This document shows positions 25,132 through 35,290 of a stretch of 64,000 bases of DNA, one piece after another. Position 1 is the first letter of the stretch; every line of letters starts with the position of its first letter. The DNA is from Cuneatibacter caecimuris (GTDB lineage: Bacteria; Bacillota; Clostridia; Lachnospirales; Lachnospiraceae): positions 62,001 to 126,000 of the forward strand of contig NZ_SGXF01000007.1 of the NCBI RefSeq assembly GCF_004216775.1, written 5' to 3'. Under the pieces are notes generated by a model. The model had not been told where the DNA came from. It worked only from the letters and a program-made list of their open reading frames with translations, and ran no database searches. The position numbers were made by a program, and so were the translations under genes.

Positions 25132-26853
25132 TCAGAATTTTCTGAAACGCTGATATCTTCTTTCTGCCAGCGCCTGATTATCCATATTGCCATAGACTTT
25201 CAAAAAGCGCTCCAACTCTGTTTTCAGATTATCGCAAATTTGAGGCAGGTTCTCCTGTGTTGCCGGTTGGCACTCTTCTATTATGCGGTCGATGATCTCC
25301 AGTTTTTCTAAATCCGCGGCTGTAATCTGCATCACCTCCGCCGCTTCATCCGCGCGGCTGCTGTCTTTCCAGAGAATGGTTGCAAAGCCTTCCGGGGAAA
25401 GGATAGAATAAATGGAGTTCTGCAGCATCCATACCTCGTCTGCCACTGCCATTGCCAGCGCCCCGCCGGACCCGCCTTCACCAATGACCACAGACAGCAC
25501 CGGTATCTTCAGATCTGCCATTTCAAACAGGTTTCTGGCAATCGCCTCTCCCTGCCCCCGTTCCTCCGCCTCCAGCCCGCAGAAGGCGCCGGGCGTATCG
25601 ACAAAACAAATCACCGGGCGGCCGAATTTTTCTGCCTGCTTCATCAGCCGAAGGGCCTTGCGGTATCCTTCGGGAGAAGGCATGCCGAAATTGCGCCGGA
25701 TATTCTCTTTTGTATCCCGGCCCTTTTGCTGGGCAATCACAGTCACCGGGCGGCCTTCAAACCGGGCCAGCCCCCCTACAACCGCAGGATCATCCTTACA
25801 GAACCTGTCTCCATGGAATTCCACAAAGTCTGTAAACATCTGACGGATATAATCCAGGCCGGTGGGGCGCTCAGCCATTCTCGACCGTTTCACCCGTTCC
25901 CAGGCTGACATTTGCTCTGCTTCCGCTTCTGACTCCTGCTGTATCCTTCCAGAAAAAGAACCAGTTTCCACCACAGCGGCTGAAGAAGCAGTGTCAGATA
26001 GATTAGCAGCCTTCTCATGCAGAGCCAGCAATTGTGCCAGTTTTACTTTCATATTGTCTCTGGTGACAATTGCGTCCACAAAACCGTGCTCCAGCTGGAA
26101 TTCCGCACGCTGGAATCCTTCCGGCAGTTTCTGACGAATGGTCTGTTCAATCACTCTGGGGCCGGCAAAACCGATCAGAGCGCCCGGTTCAGCCAGATGA
26201 ATATCCCCCAGCATGGCGAAACTGGCTGTAACTCCTCCGGTGGTAGGCTCTGTCAGAACGGAGATATACAGGAGGCCCGCTTCACTGTGACGTTTCAGCG
26301 CAGCTGCTGTTTTCGCCATCTGCATCAGAGAGATCATGCCTTCCTGCATTCTGGCGCCGCCGGAACAGGCAAAAATTATCACAGGAAGTTTTTCATCCGT
26401 GGCGCGTTCCACTGCCCGGGTGATTTTTTCTCCCACAATATGCCCCATGCTGGCCATCAGGAACCGGGCGTCCATCACGCAGAGCACCGCTCCATGCCCC
26501 CCTATAGACGCCTTTCCGGTGAGCACAGCCTCTTCCAGCCCGGTTCTTTCCTGAATCTCGCGGACCTTCCGCTCATAACCGCTAAACTGCAGAGGATTGG
26601 AAAAAGGAAGGCCTGCGTCCCATTCTTCAAAAGTACCATTGTCCGCTATCATTTCGACCCTTCTTCTGGCGTGCATCCTAAAATAGCCGCCGCATTTCGG
26701 GCAGATATAATGATTTTCCAGCACATCATCTGTATAAATAGCTGCGCCGCATTTATTACATTTACGCCACAGCCCCCTGGGCACTTCCGGTCCGCCGTTT
26801 TTTCCGTCAGGCTGCTGCGCGGTTTTTTTAAATAAATTCCTGAGAGTTGCCAT
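25132..26853 (-). CDS. accDA: Acetyl-CoA carboxylase carboxyltransferase, fused beta-alpha (AccD-AccA)
   Basis: 573 residues from the ATG at 26853 (AGGTGAG before it; an in-frame GTG 6 bp upstream is the alternative). The beta half starts with a zinc ribbon (CNKCGAAIY ... CPKCGGYF) and carries the crotonase-fold segment [13 protein letters not shown] linker near 285-310 joins it to the alpha half, which has [25 protein letters not shown] and [16 protein letters not shown]. Most bacteria encode AccD and AccA separately; fusion guarantees equal amounts. It transfers CO2 from carboxybiotin on AccB to acetyl-CoA, giving malonyl-CoA. Last gene of the fab operon, 10 bp after accC. Confidence 0.95.
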   Translation of the reverse strand: MATLRNLFKKTAQQPDGKNGGPEVPRGLWRKCNKCGAAIYTDDVLENHYICPKCGGYFRMHARRRVEMIADNGTFEEWDAGLPFSNPLQFSGYERKVREIQERTGLEEAVLTGKASIGGHGAVLCVMDARFLMASMGHIVGEKITRAVERATDEKLPVIIFACSGGARMQEGMISLMQMAKTAAALKRHSEAGLLYISVLTEPTTGGVTASFAMLGDIHLAEPGALIGFAGPRVIEQTIRQKLPEGFQRAEFQLEHGFVDAIVTRDNMKVKLAQLLALHEKAANLSDTASSAAVVETGSFSGRIQQESEAEAEQMSAWERVKRSRMAERPTGLDYIRQMFTDFVEFHGDRFCKDDPAVVGGLARFEGRPVTVIAQQKGRDTKENIRRNFGMPSPEGYRKALRLMKQAEKFGRPVICFVDTPGAFCGLEAEERGQGEAIARNLFEMADLKIPVLSVVIGEGGSGGALAMAVADEVWMLQNSIYSILSPEGFATILWKDSSRADEAAEVMQITAADLEKLEIIDRIIEECQPATQENLPQICDNLKTELERFLKVYGNMDNQALAERRYQRFRKF

Positions 26854-26863
26854 AATCACTCAC

Positions 26864-28204
26864 CTATTCAAAATATTTCTCAATAAACGCCGTATCCGTC
26901 CGCCCTTCCATATAGGCAGGATGACAGAGAATTTCATACTGAAATTCCAGGTTTGTATCCACGCCTTCTATGATCAATTCCCCCAATGCGCTCTTCATCT
27001 TGCGGATGGCAGCGTCTCTGTCGGGGCCGTGGACAATCAGCTTCAGGATCATGGAATCATAATAAGGCGGAATCCGGTAACCGTTATAAATAGCGCTGTC
27101 CACGCGCACGCCGTTTCCGCCGGGAAAATGAATGTTCTTAACTGTCCCAGGGCAAGGCATGAAATTTTTATCAGGATTTTCCGCATTAATGCGCACTTCG
27201 ATGGCATGCCCCTTTAACCGTATCTCTTCCTGCCTGAAAGATAAGGGAAGCCCTGCAGCAATTCTGATCTGCTCCTGGATCATATCTACCCCAGTCACTG
27301 CTTCTGTCACAGGATGTTCCACCTGTATTCTGGTGTTCATTTCCATAAAATAAAAATTCCCGTCCGGCTCCAGCAAAAATTCGATGGTCCCCGCATTTGT
27401 ATACCCCGCGGCTTTTGCAGCCCGCACAGCCGCTTCCCCCATCTTTTCCCTGAGTTCTTTTCCCAGTGCAAAAGAAGGAGACTCTTCGATCAATTTTTGA
27501 TGGCGGCGCTGGATAGAGCAGTCCCTTTCTCCCAGGTGCACCACGTTTCCCAGCGAATCCGCCATAACCTGAAACTCAATATGGCGTGGATTTTGAATAT
27601 ACCGTTCTATATACATGGTATCGTCAGAAAATCCGCTGACCGACTCTCTCTGAGCAGTGAGAAACTGGTCTTCAAAATCTTCCGCGCATTCCACCACCCG
27701 CATCCCGCGGCCTCCGCCGCCGGACGCTGCTTTTACCATCACAGGGTAGCCGATCTCCTGCGCAACTGCCTTTCCCTGTTCCGGGGTATACACCGGCTCC
27801 CTGCTCCCCGGCACAACCGGCACTCCGGCAGCCATCATGGTATTCCTGGCCTCTGATTTATTCCCCATCCGGCTGATCACCTCCGGCTCCGGGCCGATAA
27901 AGGTTATTCCGCATTTTCTGCAGAGAGTGGCAAACTTGCTGTTTTCAGACAAAAATCCGAAACCAGGATGGATGGCATCCGCCTTCAGGGAGACCGCCGC
28001 GCTTAAAATACTTTCCATATTCAGATAGCTCTGGGACGAGGGAGCCGGGCCGATACAGATCGCCTCATCTGCCAGCATTGTGTGCAGCGCGTCTTTATCC
28101 CCTTCTGAGTACACGGCCACTGTCGGGATTCCCAGCTCCCGGCAGGCCCGGATAATGCGCACCGCAATTTCCCCTCTGTTTGCAATCAGTATTTTCTGAA
28201 ACAT
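26864..28204 (-). CDS. accC: Acetyl-CoA carboxylase, biotin carboxylase subunit
   Basis: 446 residues, family-typical. The ATP-grasp fold shows in KAASGGGGRGMR and in MEMNTRIQVEHPVTEAVTG near 285-305, where the metal-binding Glu and catalytic Arg lie. It carboxylates the biotin of AccB with bicarbonate and ATP. It lies 9 bp after fabZ and 10 bp before accDA in the fab operon. Confidence 0.97.
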   Translation of the reverse strand: MFQKILIANRGEIAVRIIRACRELGIPTVAVYSEGDKDALHTMLADEAICIGPAPSSQSYLNMESILSAAVSLKADAIHPGFGFLSENSKFATLCRKCGITFIGPEPEVISRMGNKSEARNTMMAAGVPVVPGSREPVYTPEQGKAVAQEIGYPVMVKAASGGGGRGMRVVECAEDFEDQFLTAQRESVSGFSDDTMYIERYIQNPRHIEFQVMADSLGNVVHLGERDCSIQRRHQKLIEESPSFALGKELREKMGEAAVRAAKAAGYTNAGTIEFLLEPDGNFYFMEMNTRIQVEHPVTEAVTGVDMIQEQIRIAAGLPLSFRQEEIRLKGHAIEVRINAENPDKNFMPCPGTVKNIHFPGGNGVRVDSAIYNGYRIPPYYDSMILKLIVHGPDRDAAIRKMKSALGELIIEGVDTNLEFQYEILCHPAYMEGRTDTAFIEKYFE

Positions 28205-28213
28205 TCCTTTTCC

Positions 28214-28636
28214 CTATCCAATCATAAATGTCAGCTCTGCAGTTACCGCAACCTTCCCATCCACTGTGGCGGTAGCTCTGCCGATACCTACAGGACCTTT
28301 CTGTTTGATGATTTCACATTCCAGCCTCAGTCTGTCTCCGGGAACCACTTTCCGCCGGAATTTCGCACTGTTGATGCCGCCGAAATAAGCTACTTTCCCT
28401 TTATTTTCTTCCACGCTCAGAATAGAAACCGCCCCTACCTGGGCCAGGGCTTCAATAATCAGCACCCCCGGCATCACGGGTTCCTGGGGAAAATGCCCCC
28501 GGAAAAAATCTTCATGAAATGTCACGCATTTATAGCCTACTGCGCGCACTCCCGGTTCCAGTTCTTCCACACAGTCTATCAGTAAAAACGGATGGCGGTG
28601 CGGGATAATTGCTTCGATCTCCTTAATTCCTAACAT
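28214..28636 (-). CDS. fabZ: 3-hydroxyacyl-ACP dehydratase
   Basis: 140 residues, hot-dog fold. Catalytic His in [11 protein letters not shown] and Glu in [10 protein letters not shown], with the [13 protein letters not shown] signature between. Removes water from 3-hydroxyacyl-ACP during elongation. It lies between accB and accC in the operon. Confidence 0.97.
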   Translation of the reverse strand: MLGIKEIEAIIPHRHPFLLIDCVEELEPGVRAVGYKCVTFHEDFFRGHFPQEPVMPGVLIIEALAQVGAVSILSVEENKGKVAYFGGINSAKFRRKVVPGDRLRLECEIIKQKGPVGIGRATATVDGKVAVTAELTFMIG

Positions 28637-28644
28637 GGCTCCTC

Positions 28645-29136
28645 CTACCTGGAGATTCGGAACAGGGGCTGGCCATATTCTACAATCTGGCCGTTTTCCA
28701 CCAGAACAGCCGCTATTGTTCCGTCATACTCCGATTCAATTTCATTCATCAGTTTCATGGCTTCCACAATCGCCAGCGTCTGGCCCTTTTTTATCTGATC
28801 CCCTTCTCTGACAAAGGCCGGAGCGTCTTCAGACGGGGATGCGTAAAAAGTCCCTACCAGCGGAGAAACCACCACTTCATCAGGCGCAGACGATTCATTC
28901 ATTTCTGCTTTCTCAGGCTGCGCCGTATTTGAACCATACGCCTCACAGTCATTTCCCTTCGGCAGAATATCATTTGCCGCTGCTGTGCTGCCTCCAAAAT
29001 CTGACGGCGCCGGATATTGTTCGGCTGCCTTTTCCTTTTTCAAAACCAGCCTGTCACCGTTTTCATCCAGCTCCAGCCCTGTCAGAGCTGATTCTGATAC
29101 CAACTGCACCAATTTTGTGATCTTCTCATATTCCAT
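28645..29136 (-). CDS. accB: Biotin carboxyl carrier protein of acetyl-CoA carboxylase
   Basis: 163 residues from the ATG at 29136, which has CAGGAGGTAGTACA before it; a longer frame starts from a TTG inside that region. An acidic, Ala/Ser-rich linker (about 40-85) precedes the biotinyl domain with [11 protein letters not shown], whose Lys carries biotin. Swings carboxybiotin between AccC and AccDA. It lies 14 bp after the fabF stop codon. Confidence 0.97.
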   Translation of the reverse strand: MEYEKITKLVQLVSESALTGLELDENGDRLVLKKEKAAEQYPAPSDFGGSTAAANDILPKGNDCEAYGSNTAQPEKAEMNESSAPDEVVVSPLVGTFYASPSEDAPAFVREGDQIKKGQTLAIVEAMKLMNEIESEYDGTIAAVLVENGQIVEYGQPLFRISR

Positions 29137-29150
29137 TGTACTACCTCCTG

Positions 29151-30389
29151 TCAATCCCGGTACTTTCTGATCAGAATGCTGGCATTGTGTCCGCCGAATC
29201 CCAGTGAATTGCTCAGTGCATATTCTACCGGAACAGAAATCCCTCCTCCGGTCACATAATCCAGATCCAGCTCTTCATCAGGGATCCGGTAGCCCAGGGT
29301 CTGATGAACAAAATTTTCCTGTACAGATTTGACGCAGGCAATAAATTCCACTCCGCCGGCCGCGCCCAGCAGATGCCCGATCATAGATTTTGTGGAATTT
29401 ATCTTCAGTTCAGACGCATGTTTACCAAATGCTGCTTTAATCGCTCTTGTTTCAAATAAATCATTGTGATGTGTGCTGGTTCCGTGGGCATTGATATAGG
29501 CCACCTGCCCGGGAGTTATTCCGGCGTCTGCCATGGCATTTTCCATGGCCCTTGCTGCCCCGCTGCCGTCTTCCGCCGGGGAAGTGATATGATATGCGTC
29601 GCTGGTGGAGCCGTAGCCTGCCACCTCGGCCAGAATTTCCGCCCCTCGTCTGCGGGCATGCTCCAGTTCTTCCAGCACCACAACCCCTGCTCCTTCTCCC
29701 ATCACAAAGCCGTTTCTTTCTTTATCAAAAGGAATGGAGGCTCTGTCCGGATCTTCACTGGAAGACAGGGCGGTCAGCGCGGTAAAACCGGCTACTCCAA
29801 TGGGGCAGATGCTGGCTTCAGTACCTCCCGCCACCATCACGTCCGCTTCCCCATACTGAATGGAACGGAACGCCTCTCCGATGGAATGTGTGCCAGTGGC
29901 GCAGGCGGTTACCACGTTGATACATTTTCCTTTCAGGCCGAACTGGATGGAAACGTTTCCCGCCGCCATATTGCAGATCATCAGCGGAACCAGAAGGGGG
30001 TTCACCCGGCCCGGGCCCTTTGACTTCAGTTTATCGTACTCTCTCTCCATGGCCTGCAGGCTGCCGATGCCTGAGCCCACGCTTACGCCCACTCGGAAAG
30101 GATCCTCTTTGCTCATATCCAGCTTAGACTGCTCCAGAGCTTCCCTTGCTGCGGCCACCGCATACTGGCAAAACAGCTCCATCCGCTTCGCAGCCTTAAA
30201 ATCCATAAAGTCCTTTGGGTTAAAATCTTTTACCTCTGCCGCCAGCTTCGCTTTATACTCTGAAGTATCGAACCTGCTGATGGGTGCAAAACCATGTCTG
30301 CCCGCTTTCAGGCTCTCCCAAAACGATTCCGCACTGTTTCCTACAGGTGTAATCGCTCCCAGCCCTGTCACTACAACTCTTCTGCTCAT
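29151..30389 (-). CDS. fabF: 3-oxoacyl-ACP synthase II
   Basis: 412 residues, thiolase fold. Catalytic triad: Cys in [11 protein letters not shown], His in [11 protein letters not shown] and His in [11 protein letters not shown]. Condenses malonyl-ACP with acyl-ACP in elongation cycles and accepts longer chains than FabH. It follows fabG by 12 bp. Confidence 0.97.
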   Translation of the reverse strand: MSRRVVVTGLGAITPVGNSAESFWESLKAGRHGFAPISRFDTSEYKAKLAAEVKDFNPKDFMDFKAAKRMELFCQYAVAAAREALEQSKLDMSKEDPFRVGVSVGSGIGSLQAMEREYDKLKSKGPGRVNPLLVPLMICNMAAGNVSIQFGLKGKCINVVTACATGTHSIGEAFRSIQYGEADVMVAGGTEASICPIGVAGFTALTALSSSEDPDRASIPFDKERNGFVMGEGAGVVVLEELEHARRRGAEILAEVAGYGSTSDAYHITSPAEDGSGAARAMENAMADAGITPGQVAYINAHGTSTHHNDLFETRAIKAAFGKHASELKINSTKSMIGHLLGAAGGVEFIACVKSVQENFVHQTLGYRIPDEELDLDYVTGGGISVPVEYALSNSLGFGGHNASILIRKYRD

Positions 30390-30401
30390 GTTTCCACTCT
30401 C

Positions 30402-31142
30402 CTACATTGCCATCCCGCCATCCACACAGATGACCTGGCCTGTGATATATTTTGCCTGCTCTGACGCCAGGAAAGCAACTGCTTCCGCTACATCTTCCGG
30501 CTTTCCGAATTCTCCGAACGGAATTTGTGACGCTGCTGCAGCTTTCACTGCGTCTGAAAGCACTTCTGTCATTTCTGTATCAATAAAACCAGGGGCCACT
30601 GCATTCACTGTAATTTTTCTGGAAGCCAGTTCCCGGGCCGCGGATTTTGTCAAACCGATCAGCCCTGCTTTGGAGGCTGAATAATTTGCCTGTCCCGCGT
30701 TTCCCATCACTCCCGATACAGAAGAGATATTGACAATTCTGCCTTTTTTTTGCTTCAGCATCTGTCTGGCGCTGTGGCGGATGCAGTGAAATGCGCCCTT
30801 TAAATTCGTATCCAGCACTTTGTCAAAATCTTCTTCGCTCATTTTCATCAGCAGGCCATCTTTCGTGATACCGGCATTATTAACCAGCACATCCAGTCTT
30901 CCGAATTCTTTCACGATTTCCTGTATCATTTCCCCGCAGGCGGCAAAATCTGAAACATCACAGCGCATTGCTTTGGCGCTGCCTCCTGTCCGTTCAATTT
31001 CTTTTACGGTTTCTTCCGCCCTGGAAGCAGAACCGAAATAATTAACAACAACAAACATATTCTCTGCCGCCAGCCGCAACGCGATAGACCGGCCGATCCC
31101 TCTGCCCGCGCCTGTCACCAGGGCCACTTTCTGTTCCAGCAT
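30402..31142 (-). CDS. fabG: 3-oxoacyl-ACP reductase
   Basis: 246 residues, short-chain dehydrogenase. NADPH-binding [12 protein letters not shown] at the N-terminus and catalytic Ser-Tyr-Lys in NISSVSGV and NYSASKAG. Reduces 3-oxoacyl-ACP. It starts 1 bp before the end of the fabD region, so coupling is tight. Confidence 0.97.
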   Translation of the reverse strand: MLEQKVALVTGAGRGIGRSIALRLAAENMFVVVNYFGSASRAEETVKEIERTGGSAKAMRCDVSDFAACGEMIQEIVKEFGRLDVLVNNAGITKDGLLMKMSEEDFDKVLDTNLKGAFHCIRHSARQMLKQKKGRIVNISSVSGVMGNAGQANYSASKAGLIGLTKSAARELASRKITVNAVAPGFIDTEMTEVLSDAVKAAAASQIPFGEFGKPEDVAEAVAFLASEQAKYITGQVICVDGGMAM

Positions 31143-31143
31143 A

Positions 31144-32079
31144 TCAATCCTCCTGCTGTGCCGTGATCTGGGCCAGCACCTGCTCCATGTCCTCAGGCTT
31201 TTCTACATTCAGCATCCGCGCCTGCCGGCTGATTTTTTTCACAAAGCCGGAAAGCGTTTTCCCGGGGCCGATTTCTATAAAGGTATCAACTCCGTCTTCC
31301 AGCATGGTTTCCACACTCTGCTGCCAGCGCACAGAAGAAGAAATCTGCTCTTTCAGCAGTTCCTTCACCGGGTCAGCCTCCGTGACATACGCAGCGTTCA
31401 CATTCGCCACATATGGAATCGCAGGCCTGTTTATTTCCACAGCTTCCAGCGCTTCCCCCAGCTTCTCTCCCGCTCCTTTCAGCAGTCTGGAATGAAACGG
31501 GCCGCTGACATTCAGCAAAATACAGCGTTTGGCTCCTGCCTCTGCCAGCCTCCTGCAGGCTTCCTCCACTGCGTCCTTCAGGCCGGAAATTACAATCTGT
31601 CCCGGGCAGTTGTAATTTGCGATCTGAACATTTTCCAGACCGGAAAGCACACCTTCAATCTTCTCCGCAGCCAATGACAGCACCGCAGCCATAGCCCCTG
31701 TTCCCGGGGGAACGGCTTCCTGCATGAGAATTCCTCGTCTTCTTACGATACGGACAGCGTCCATCGGCGCCATCACTCCGGCTGCTGCCAGGGCACAGTA
31801 TTCTCCCAGGCTGAGGCCGGCTGCAACGTCCGCCTTCAGGCCCTTTTCCTGAAGCACTGCCAGCATGGCGAGGCTGGTGGTAACCATTGCGCATTGTGTA
31901 TATTCAGTCAGATCCAATCTGTTATTTTCCTCAAAACATAATTCCTTCATATCCAGTCCCAGAACCTGGCTGGCCTGATCATAAATCTCTCTGGCCGCCT
32001 GATACTGTTCATAAAATTCTTTTCCCATCCCTGCTTTTTGGGCCCCCTGTCCGGGGAATATCACCGCAATCCTGTTCAT
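31144..32079 (-). CDS. fabD: Malonyl-CoA:ACP acyltransferase
   Basis: 311 residues. [10 protein letters not shown] at the N-terminus, nucleophile Ser in [13 protein letters not shown], and the His in GPFHSRLL. Loads malonyl onto ACP. Separated from acpP by 97 bp that contain a hairpin; fabG follows after 1 bp. Confidence 0.96.
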   Translation of the reverse strand: MNRIAVIFPGQGAQKAGMGKEFYEQYQAAREIYDQASQVLGLDMKELCFEENNRLDLTEYTQCAMVTTSLAMLAVLQEKGLKADVAAGLSLGEYCALAAAGVMAPMDAVRIVRRRGILMQEAVPPGTGAMAAVLSLAAEKIEGVLSGLENVQIANYNCPGQIVISGLKDAVEEACRRLAEAGAKRCILLNVSGPFHSRLLKGAGEKLGEALEAVEINRPAIPYVANVNAAYVTEADPVKELLKEQISSSVRWQQSVETMLEDGVDTFIEIGPGKTLSGFVKKISRQARMLNVEKPEDMEQVLAQITAQQED

Positions 32080-32115
32080 TGCTCCTCCTGCCGCTTTTCT
32101 CTGTAAACTTGAATG

Positions 32116-32150
32116 TATGGCGGGAAACCGCAGCAGCAGCGCCCGCCATA
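32116..32150 (-). other. GC-rich hairpin between acpP and fabD
   Basis: TATGGCGGG and CCCGCCATA pair around a 17-nt loop that contains CTG/CAG triplets. No T-run follows on the minus strand. It could be an mRNA-processing or stabilising element that separates abundant acpP mRNA from the rest. In many clostridial clusters fabK lies here; none is present. Confidence 0.5.
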
Positions 32151-32176
32151 GCTGATTCTTCTGTTATTACGGTACT

Positions 32177-32410
32177 TCAGCCTTCCACACCTTTTTCTTT
32201 CAGATAGTTCATCACATCGCCTACAGTACTCAGATTTGCCAGATCCTCGGAAGGGATCTCCACATGGTATTCCTCTTCCAAAGCCATCACCAGCTCAAAC
32301 AAATCCAGGGAATCCGCTCCCAGATCTTCTTTAAAAGAAGAAGCTTCTGTAATGGATTCTGCCTCTGCATTCAGCTGCTCCGCAATAATTTCTCTCATTT
32401 TTTCCAACAT
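32177..32410 (-). CDS. acpP: Acyl carrier protein
   Basis: 77 residues from the ATG at 32410, the family length; GAAAGGAAAGTAAAAAC precedes it. The [11 protein letters not shown] motif holds the Ser that takes the 4'-phosphopantetheine arm, and the protein is very acidic. Carries growing acyl chains. It starts 4 bp after the fabH stop codon. Confidence 0.97.
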   Translation of the reverse strand: MLEKMREIIAEQLNAEAESITEASSFKEDLGADSLDLFELVMALEEEYHVEIPSEDLANLSTVGDVMNYLKEKGVEG

Positions 32411-32414
32411 GTTT

Positions 32415-33425
32415 TTACTTTCCTTTCTTAGTCCCATTCATTTTTCTATGGTCATCCTGCCAGGTCAGCAGGGTTGCACCCCAGGTAAGTCCGGCGCCAA
32501 AGCCGGCCAGCACGATTTTATCCCCCTGCTCCAGCCTGCCCTCCCGGTTCATTTCATCCAGCAGAATCGGTATGCTGGCGGCAGAGGTATTCCCATATTC
32601 ATTCAAATTTATTGGGAATTTTTCTATCGGTTCTCCGAGACGTCTGGCGGCGGCTGAAATAATCCTTTCATTTGCCTGATGCAGAAGGTACCAGCGGACG
32701 TCCTGTTTCCGGCATCCAGCCTGTTCCAGCAGGCTGTTAATGCAGGCGGGTACTGTTTTGACTGCAAATTTAAATACCGCCTGGCCGTCCATCTTCATAT
32801 ACGGCGTCTCTCCGGAAAGCGGGGCTGTGAGAAAATTGTGCAGCGTATTTCCGGCATAGGTCAGGACGTCTCCCCGCAGGCCGTCCGCCCCGCTGACAGT
32901 GGAAATCCATCCGTCGTCTGACGCCTGCAGGACACAGGCTCCGGCTCCGTCTCCAAAGAGCACGCAGGTCCCTCTGTCCGTCCAGTCTATCGTCTTTGAC
33001 ATATTCTCTGCGCCTACTACCAAAGCTGTGCTGCACAAGCCTGATTTGATCATGCTGTGCGCCACATTGAGACTGTATAGGAAGCCGGAACAGGCAGCGT
33101 TCAAATCGAAGCAGACAGCGCTACGGTTTCCCAATGCAGCCTGAACTCTGCAGGCCACAGTGGGCATCACTGTATCCGCACTGGAAGTGGCTGCAATAAT
33201 CAGCCCTAGGTCTTCCGGTAAAATTCCCGCATCCAGCACCGCTGCCCTGGCAGCTTCCGCCGCCAGCTCCGAAGTCGTTTCTTTAACAGATATATGCCTC
33301 CGGCAGATCCCAGTACGTTCCTGGATCCAGCTGTCACTGGTGTCCACGACTCCGGCCAGTTCATCATTTGTCACAATTCTATCCGGCACACAAGACCCTG
33401 TGCCAATAATCTTTGTTGTTTTCAT
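32415..33425 (-). CDS. fabH: 3-oxoacyl-ACP synthase III
   Basis: 336 residues. Catalytic Cys in [12 protein letters not shown], His in [11 protein letters not shown] and Asn in [10 protein letters not shown]. Starts fatty acid synthesis by condensing acetyl-CoA (or branched acyl-CoA) with malonyl-ACP. First gene of the operon fabH-acpP-fabD-fabG-fabF-accB-fabZ-accC-accDA. The ribosome site (GAGGATAAAAG) is a little far from the ATG, so the start is slightly uncertain. Preceded by a consensus promoter and a FabT-like operator. Confidence 0.95.
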   Translation of the reverse strand: MKTTKIIGTGSCVPDRIVTNDELAGVVDTSDSWIQERTGICRRHISVKETTSELAAEAARAAVLDAGILPEDLGLIIAATSSADTVMPTVACRVQAALGNRSAVCFDLNAACSGFLYSLNVAHSMIKSGLCSTALVVGAENMSKTIDWTDRGTCVLFGDGAGACVLQASDDGWISTVSGADGLRGDVLTYAGNTLHNFLTAPLSGETPYMKMDGQAVFKFAVKTVPACINSLLEQAGCRKQDVRWYLLHQANERIISAAARRLGEPIEKFPINLNEYGNTSAASIPILLDEMNREGRLEQGDKIVLAGFGAGLTWGATLLTWQDDHRKMNGTKKGK

Positions 33426-33464
33426 CAGGAATGCTTTTATCCTCTATTATTTTTATTTTCAATA

Positions 33465-33481
33465 ATTTTGATATTCAAAGT
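33465..33481 (-). promoter_or_regulatory. FabT-like operator at the fab operon promoter
   Basis: Minus strand ACTTTGAATATCAAAAT. The known FabT consensus from streptococci is ANTTTGATTATCAAATT; the TTTGA-N3-TCAAA arms match perfectly. It overlaps the -10 box and start point of the fabH promoter, where a repressor would block initiation. No fabT gene is in the window. Confidence 0.65.
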
Positions 33482-33507
33482 ATATAGGAACAGTTTCTTT
33501 TTGTCAA
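33479..33507 (-). promoter_or_regulatory. Sigma-A promoter for the fab operon
   Basis: TTGACA (33502-33507), 17-bp spacer, TATACT (33479-33484) on the minus strand, both near consensus. It lies about 55 bp upstream of fabH. Confidence 0.85.
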
Positions 33508-33573
33508 GCGCTTTTTACAAAAATGCAGGCTTCTTCACTGGTGTCGCGCAGGCGCTGGGATGGGGGAGTCGCG

Positions 33574-33648
33574 AAGAGGCGGCAGATAAAACTCCGGTAG
33601 CTCCATGCCTTGCGGCTATAGCCACCTCCGTTTTGTCTGCCGCCTCTT
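33574..33648. repeat. 75-bp inverted repeat, intergenic
   Basis: AAGAGGCGGCAGATAAAAC (33574-33592) pairs with GTTTTGTCTGCCGCCTCTT (33630-33648) with one wobble, around a partly self-complementary 37-nt centre. It lies upstream of the fab promoter, next to a copy of the dispersed repeat. No gene was found in 33508-33805. Confidence 0.55.
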
Positions 33649-33715
33649 TGCCCGAGGGGATTCCTGGGCCTTGAAAAGAATCCCGCCTGCGGCGTGTTTA
33701 ATATTTTATGCTGCT

Positions 33716-33750
33716 GTGCGCATCCCCCGGAGGGTTTTGTTTCATAGGAA
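33716..33750 (-). repeat. Dispersed palindromic intergenic repeat, copy A
   Basis: On the minus strand it reads CCTATGAAACAAAACCCTC then CGGGGGATGCGCAC. The same core occurs at 36437-36496, 54757-54810 and 54886-54940. This copy lacks the left arm of the terminal hairpin but shares CACGCCGCAGGCGGG with copy D. Confidence 0.65.
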
Positions 33751-33790
33751 AGGTGCTGTCAGGAAATAGATATATTTCCTGACAGCACCT
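33751..33790 (-). terminator. Terminator of the flotillin gene
   Basis: An 18-bp perfect stem (AGGTGCTGTCAGGAAATA and its complement, loop GATA), followed on the minus strand by TTTCCTAT. It starts 16 bp past the flotillin stop codon. Confidence 0.75.
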
Positions 33791-33805
33791 TCGTTTTTCT
33801 GCCTG

Positions 33806-35290
33806 TTATTTGTTTTCTCCTGGAGCTGTCTGTTCCTGGGACCCGGAATCATCTTTACCGGCGGCCATTCTGCCGCCCATGAAGCCGGACAGCACTGCCT
33901 GCAGATCCACGCCCGTGGACTCTTTCAGGCCGTCTGTCACCTGGGTCAGGGTTCCCATAATATCCTTCATCAGCTTTGCAGAATTTCCCTCTCCATACAT
34001 GGTGATCCGATCCACATTGTTCAACGGTTCCGCTACATTCTTCACAACTTCCGGAAGGGCCTTGAAATACATCTCCAGCACAGCCGCCCGGCCCATTTTT
34101 GTCATGGCTTCCGCCTTTTTCTCAATACCTTCCGCCTCTGCCAGGGCCTTTGCTTTAATCGCCTCTGCTTCCGCCAGCCCCTTGGTTCTCACGGCTTCCG
34201 CTTCCTGCTCTTTGGCATATTTATCCGCGTCTGCCTTTGCTTTCTGGGCTTCCGCCTCTTTTTCTGTTTCAAATTTCTTGGCTTCTGCATCTCTCTGGCG
34301 CTCATACAACTCCGCGTCCGCATTCTGCTGTCTGGCGAACTTTTCCGCTTCTGCCTTTTTCTTCACCTGAGCGTCCAGAGCCTGCTCCATAACTTCAGCT
34401 TCCTTCCGCTTCAACAGAATTTCTTTTTCCTGTTTTGCAATATTCGCATCCGCTGTGGTGATCTCAATCGTCTTACGCTGTTCTTCCTGCTGAATCTGAT
34501 AAGCCGCGTCTGCTTCTGCCTGTTTGCTGTCCGCCACCCGCTTCAGCTCTGCTTTCTTAATGGCCAGGTCATTCTGCTTCATGGCGATTTCTGTCTGGGC
34601 GTTTACTCTGGCGTCATTGGCTTCTTTTTCCGCCTGGGCCTGGGCCTTTGCAATTTCCTTTTCGCTCTCGGCTCTGGAAATCGCGGCATTTTTCTGGATT
34701 TTCACAATATTGTCCACACCCAGATTCTCAATCACGCCGTTTCCATCCACAAAATTCTGCACATTAAAACTGACAATATCCAGCCCCATTGCCGCCAGAT
34801 CCGGTTCCGCGTTTTCTTTTACCAGCGTCGCAAACTTCTGCCGGTCGGAAACCATTTCTTCCAGGTTCATCTTGCCTACAATTTCACGCATATTGCCTTC
34901 CAGCACCTCTCTGGCAACCTGAGCAATATAATCCACTGTCTTATTCAGAAAATTCTGCGCCGCCAGATTCAGGCGGCCCTCGTTATCGCTGATCTTTACA
35001 TTCACCGCCGCATCCACCCGGATATTGATATAATCCGCTGTGGGCACCGCGCTGGAGGTCTTTACGTCAATGGGAATCAACTGCAGATTCAGTTCATCCT
35101 TCCGCTCAAAAAAAGGAATTTTAATACCTGCCTTCCCGATCAGAACCTTTGGCCTTTTCCTGATTCCTGAAATAATCAGCGCCGTGTCCGGAGATGCCTT
35201 CACATACCCTGTCACCAGCACCACAATCACCAATGCCAATACCACTGCCGCGCACACTATGATCCCCAGATTTTCCACCAATACATCCAT
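33806..35290 (-). CDS. floT: Flotillin-like SPFH membrane-scaffold protein
   Basis: 494 residues, close to FloT/YuaG and longer than FloA. An N-terminal hairpin-like membrane segment (about 8-30), an SPFH/PHB domain (about 35-220) and a long Ala/Glu/Lys coiled coil (about 220-420) with repeated A-E-A motifs, then a flexible tail. Flotillins organise ordered membrane microdomains and affect secretion and membrane fluidity. No NfeD-type partner is adjacent, which is unusual. The symbol is by family resemblance. Confidence 0.88.
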   Translation of the reverse strand: MDVLVENLGIIVCAAVVLALVIVVLVTGYVKASPDTALIISGIRKRPKVLIGKAGIKIPFFERKDELNLQLIPIDVKTSSAVPTADYINIRVDAAVNVKISDNEGRLNLAAQNFLNKTVDYIAQVAREVLEGNMREIVGKMNLEEMVSDRQKFATLVKENAEPDLAAMGLDIVSFNVQNFVDGNGVIENLGVDNIVKIQKNAAISRAESEKEIAKAQAQAEKEANDARVNAQTEIAMKQNDLAIKKAELKRVADSKQAEADAAYQIQQEEQRKTIEITTADANIAKQEKEILLKRKEAEVMEQALDAQVKKKAEAEKFARQQNADAELYERQRDAEAKKFETEKEAEAQKAKADADKYAKEQEAEAVRTKGLAEAEAIKAKALAEAEGIEKKAEAMTKMGRAAVLEMYFKALPEVVKNVAEPLNNVDRITMYGEGNSAKLMKDIMGTLTQVTDGLKESTGVDLQAVLSGFMGGRMAAGKDDSGSQEQTAPGENK

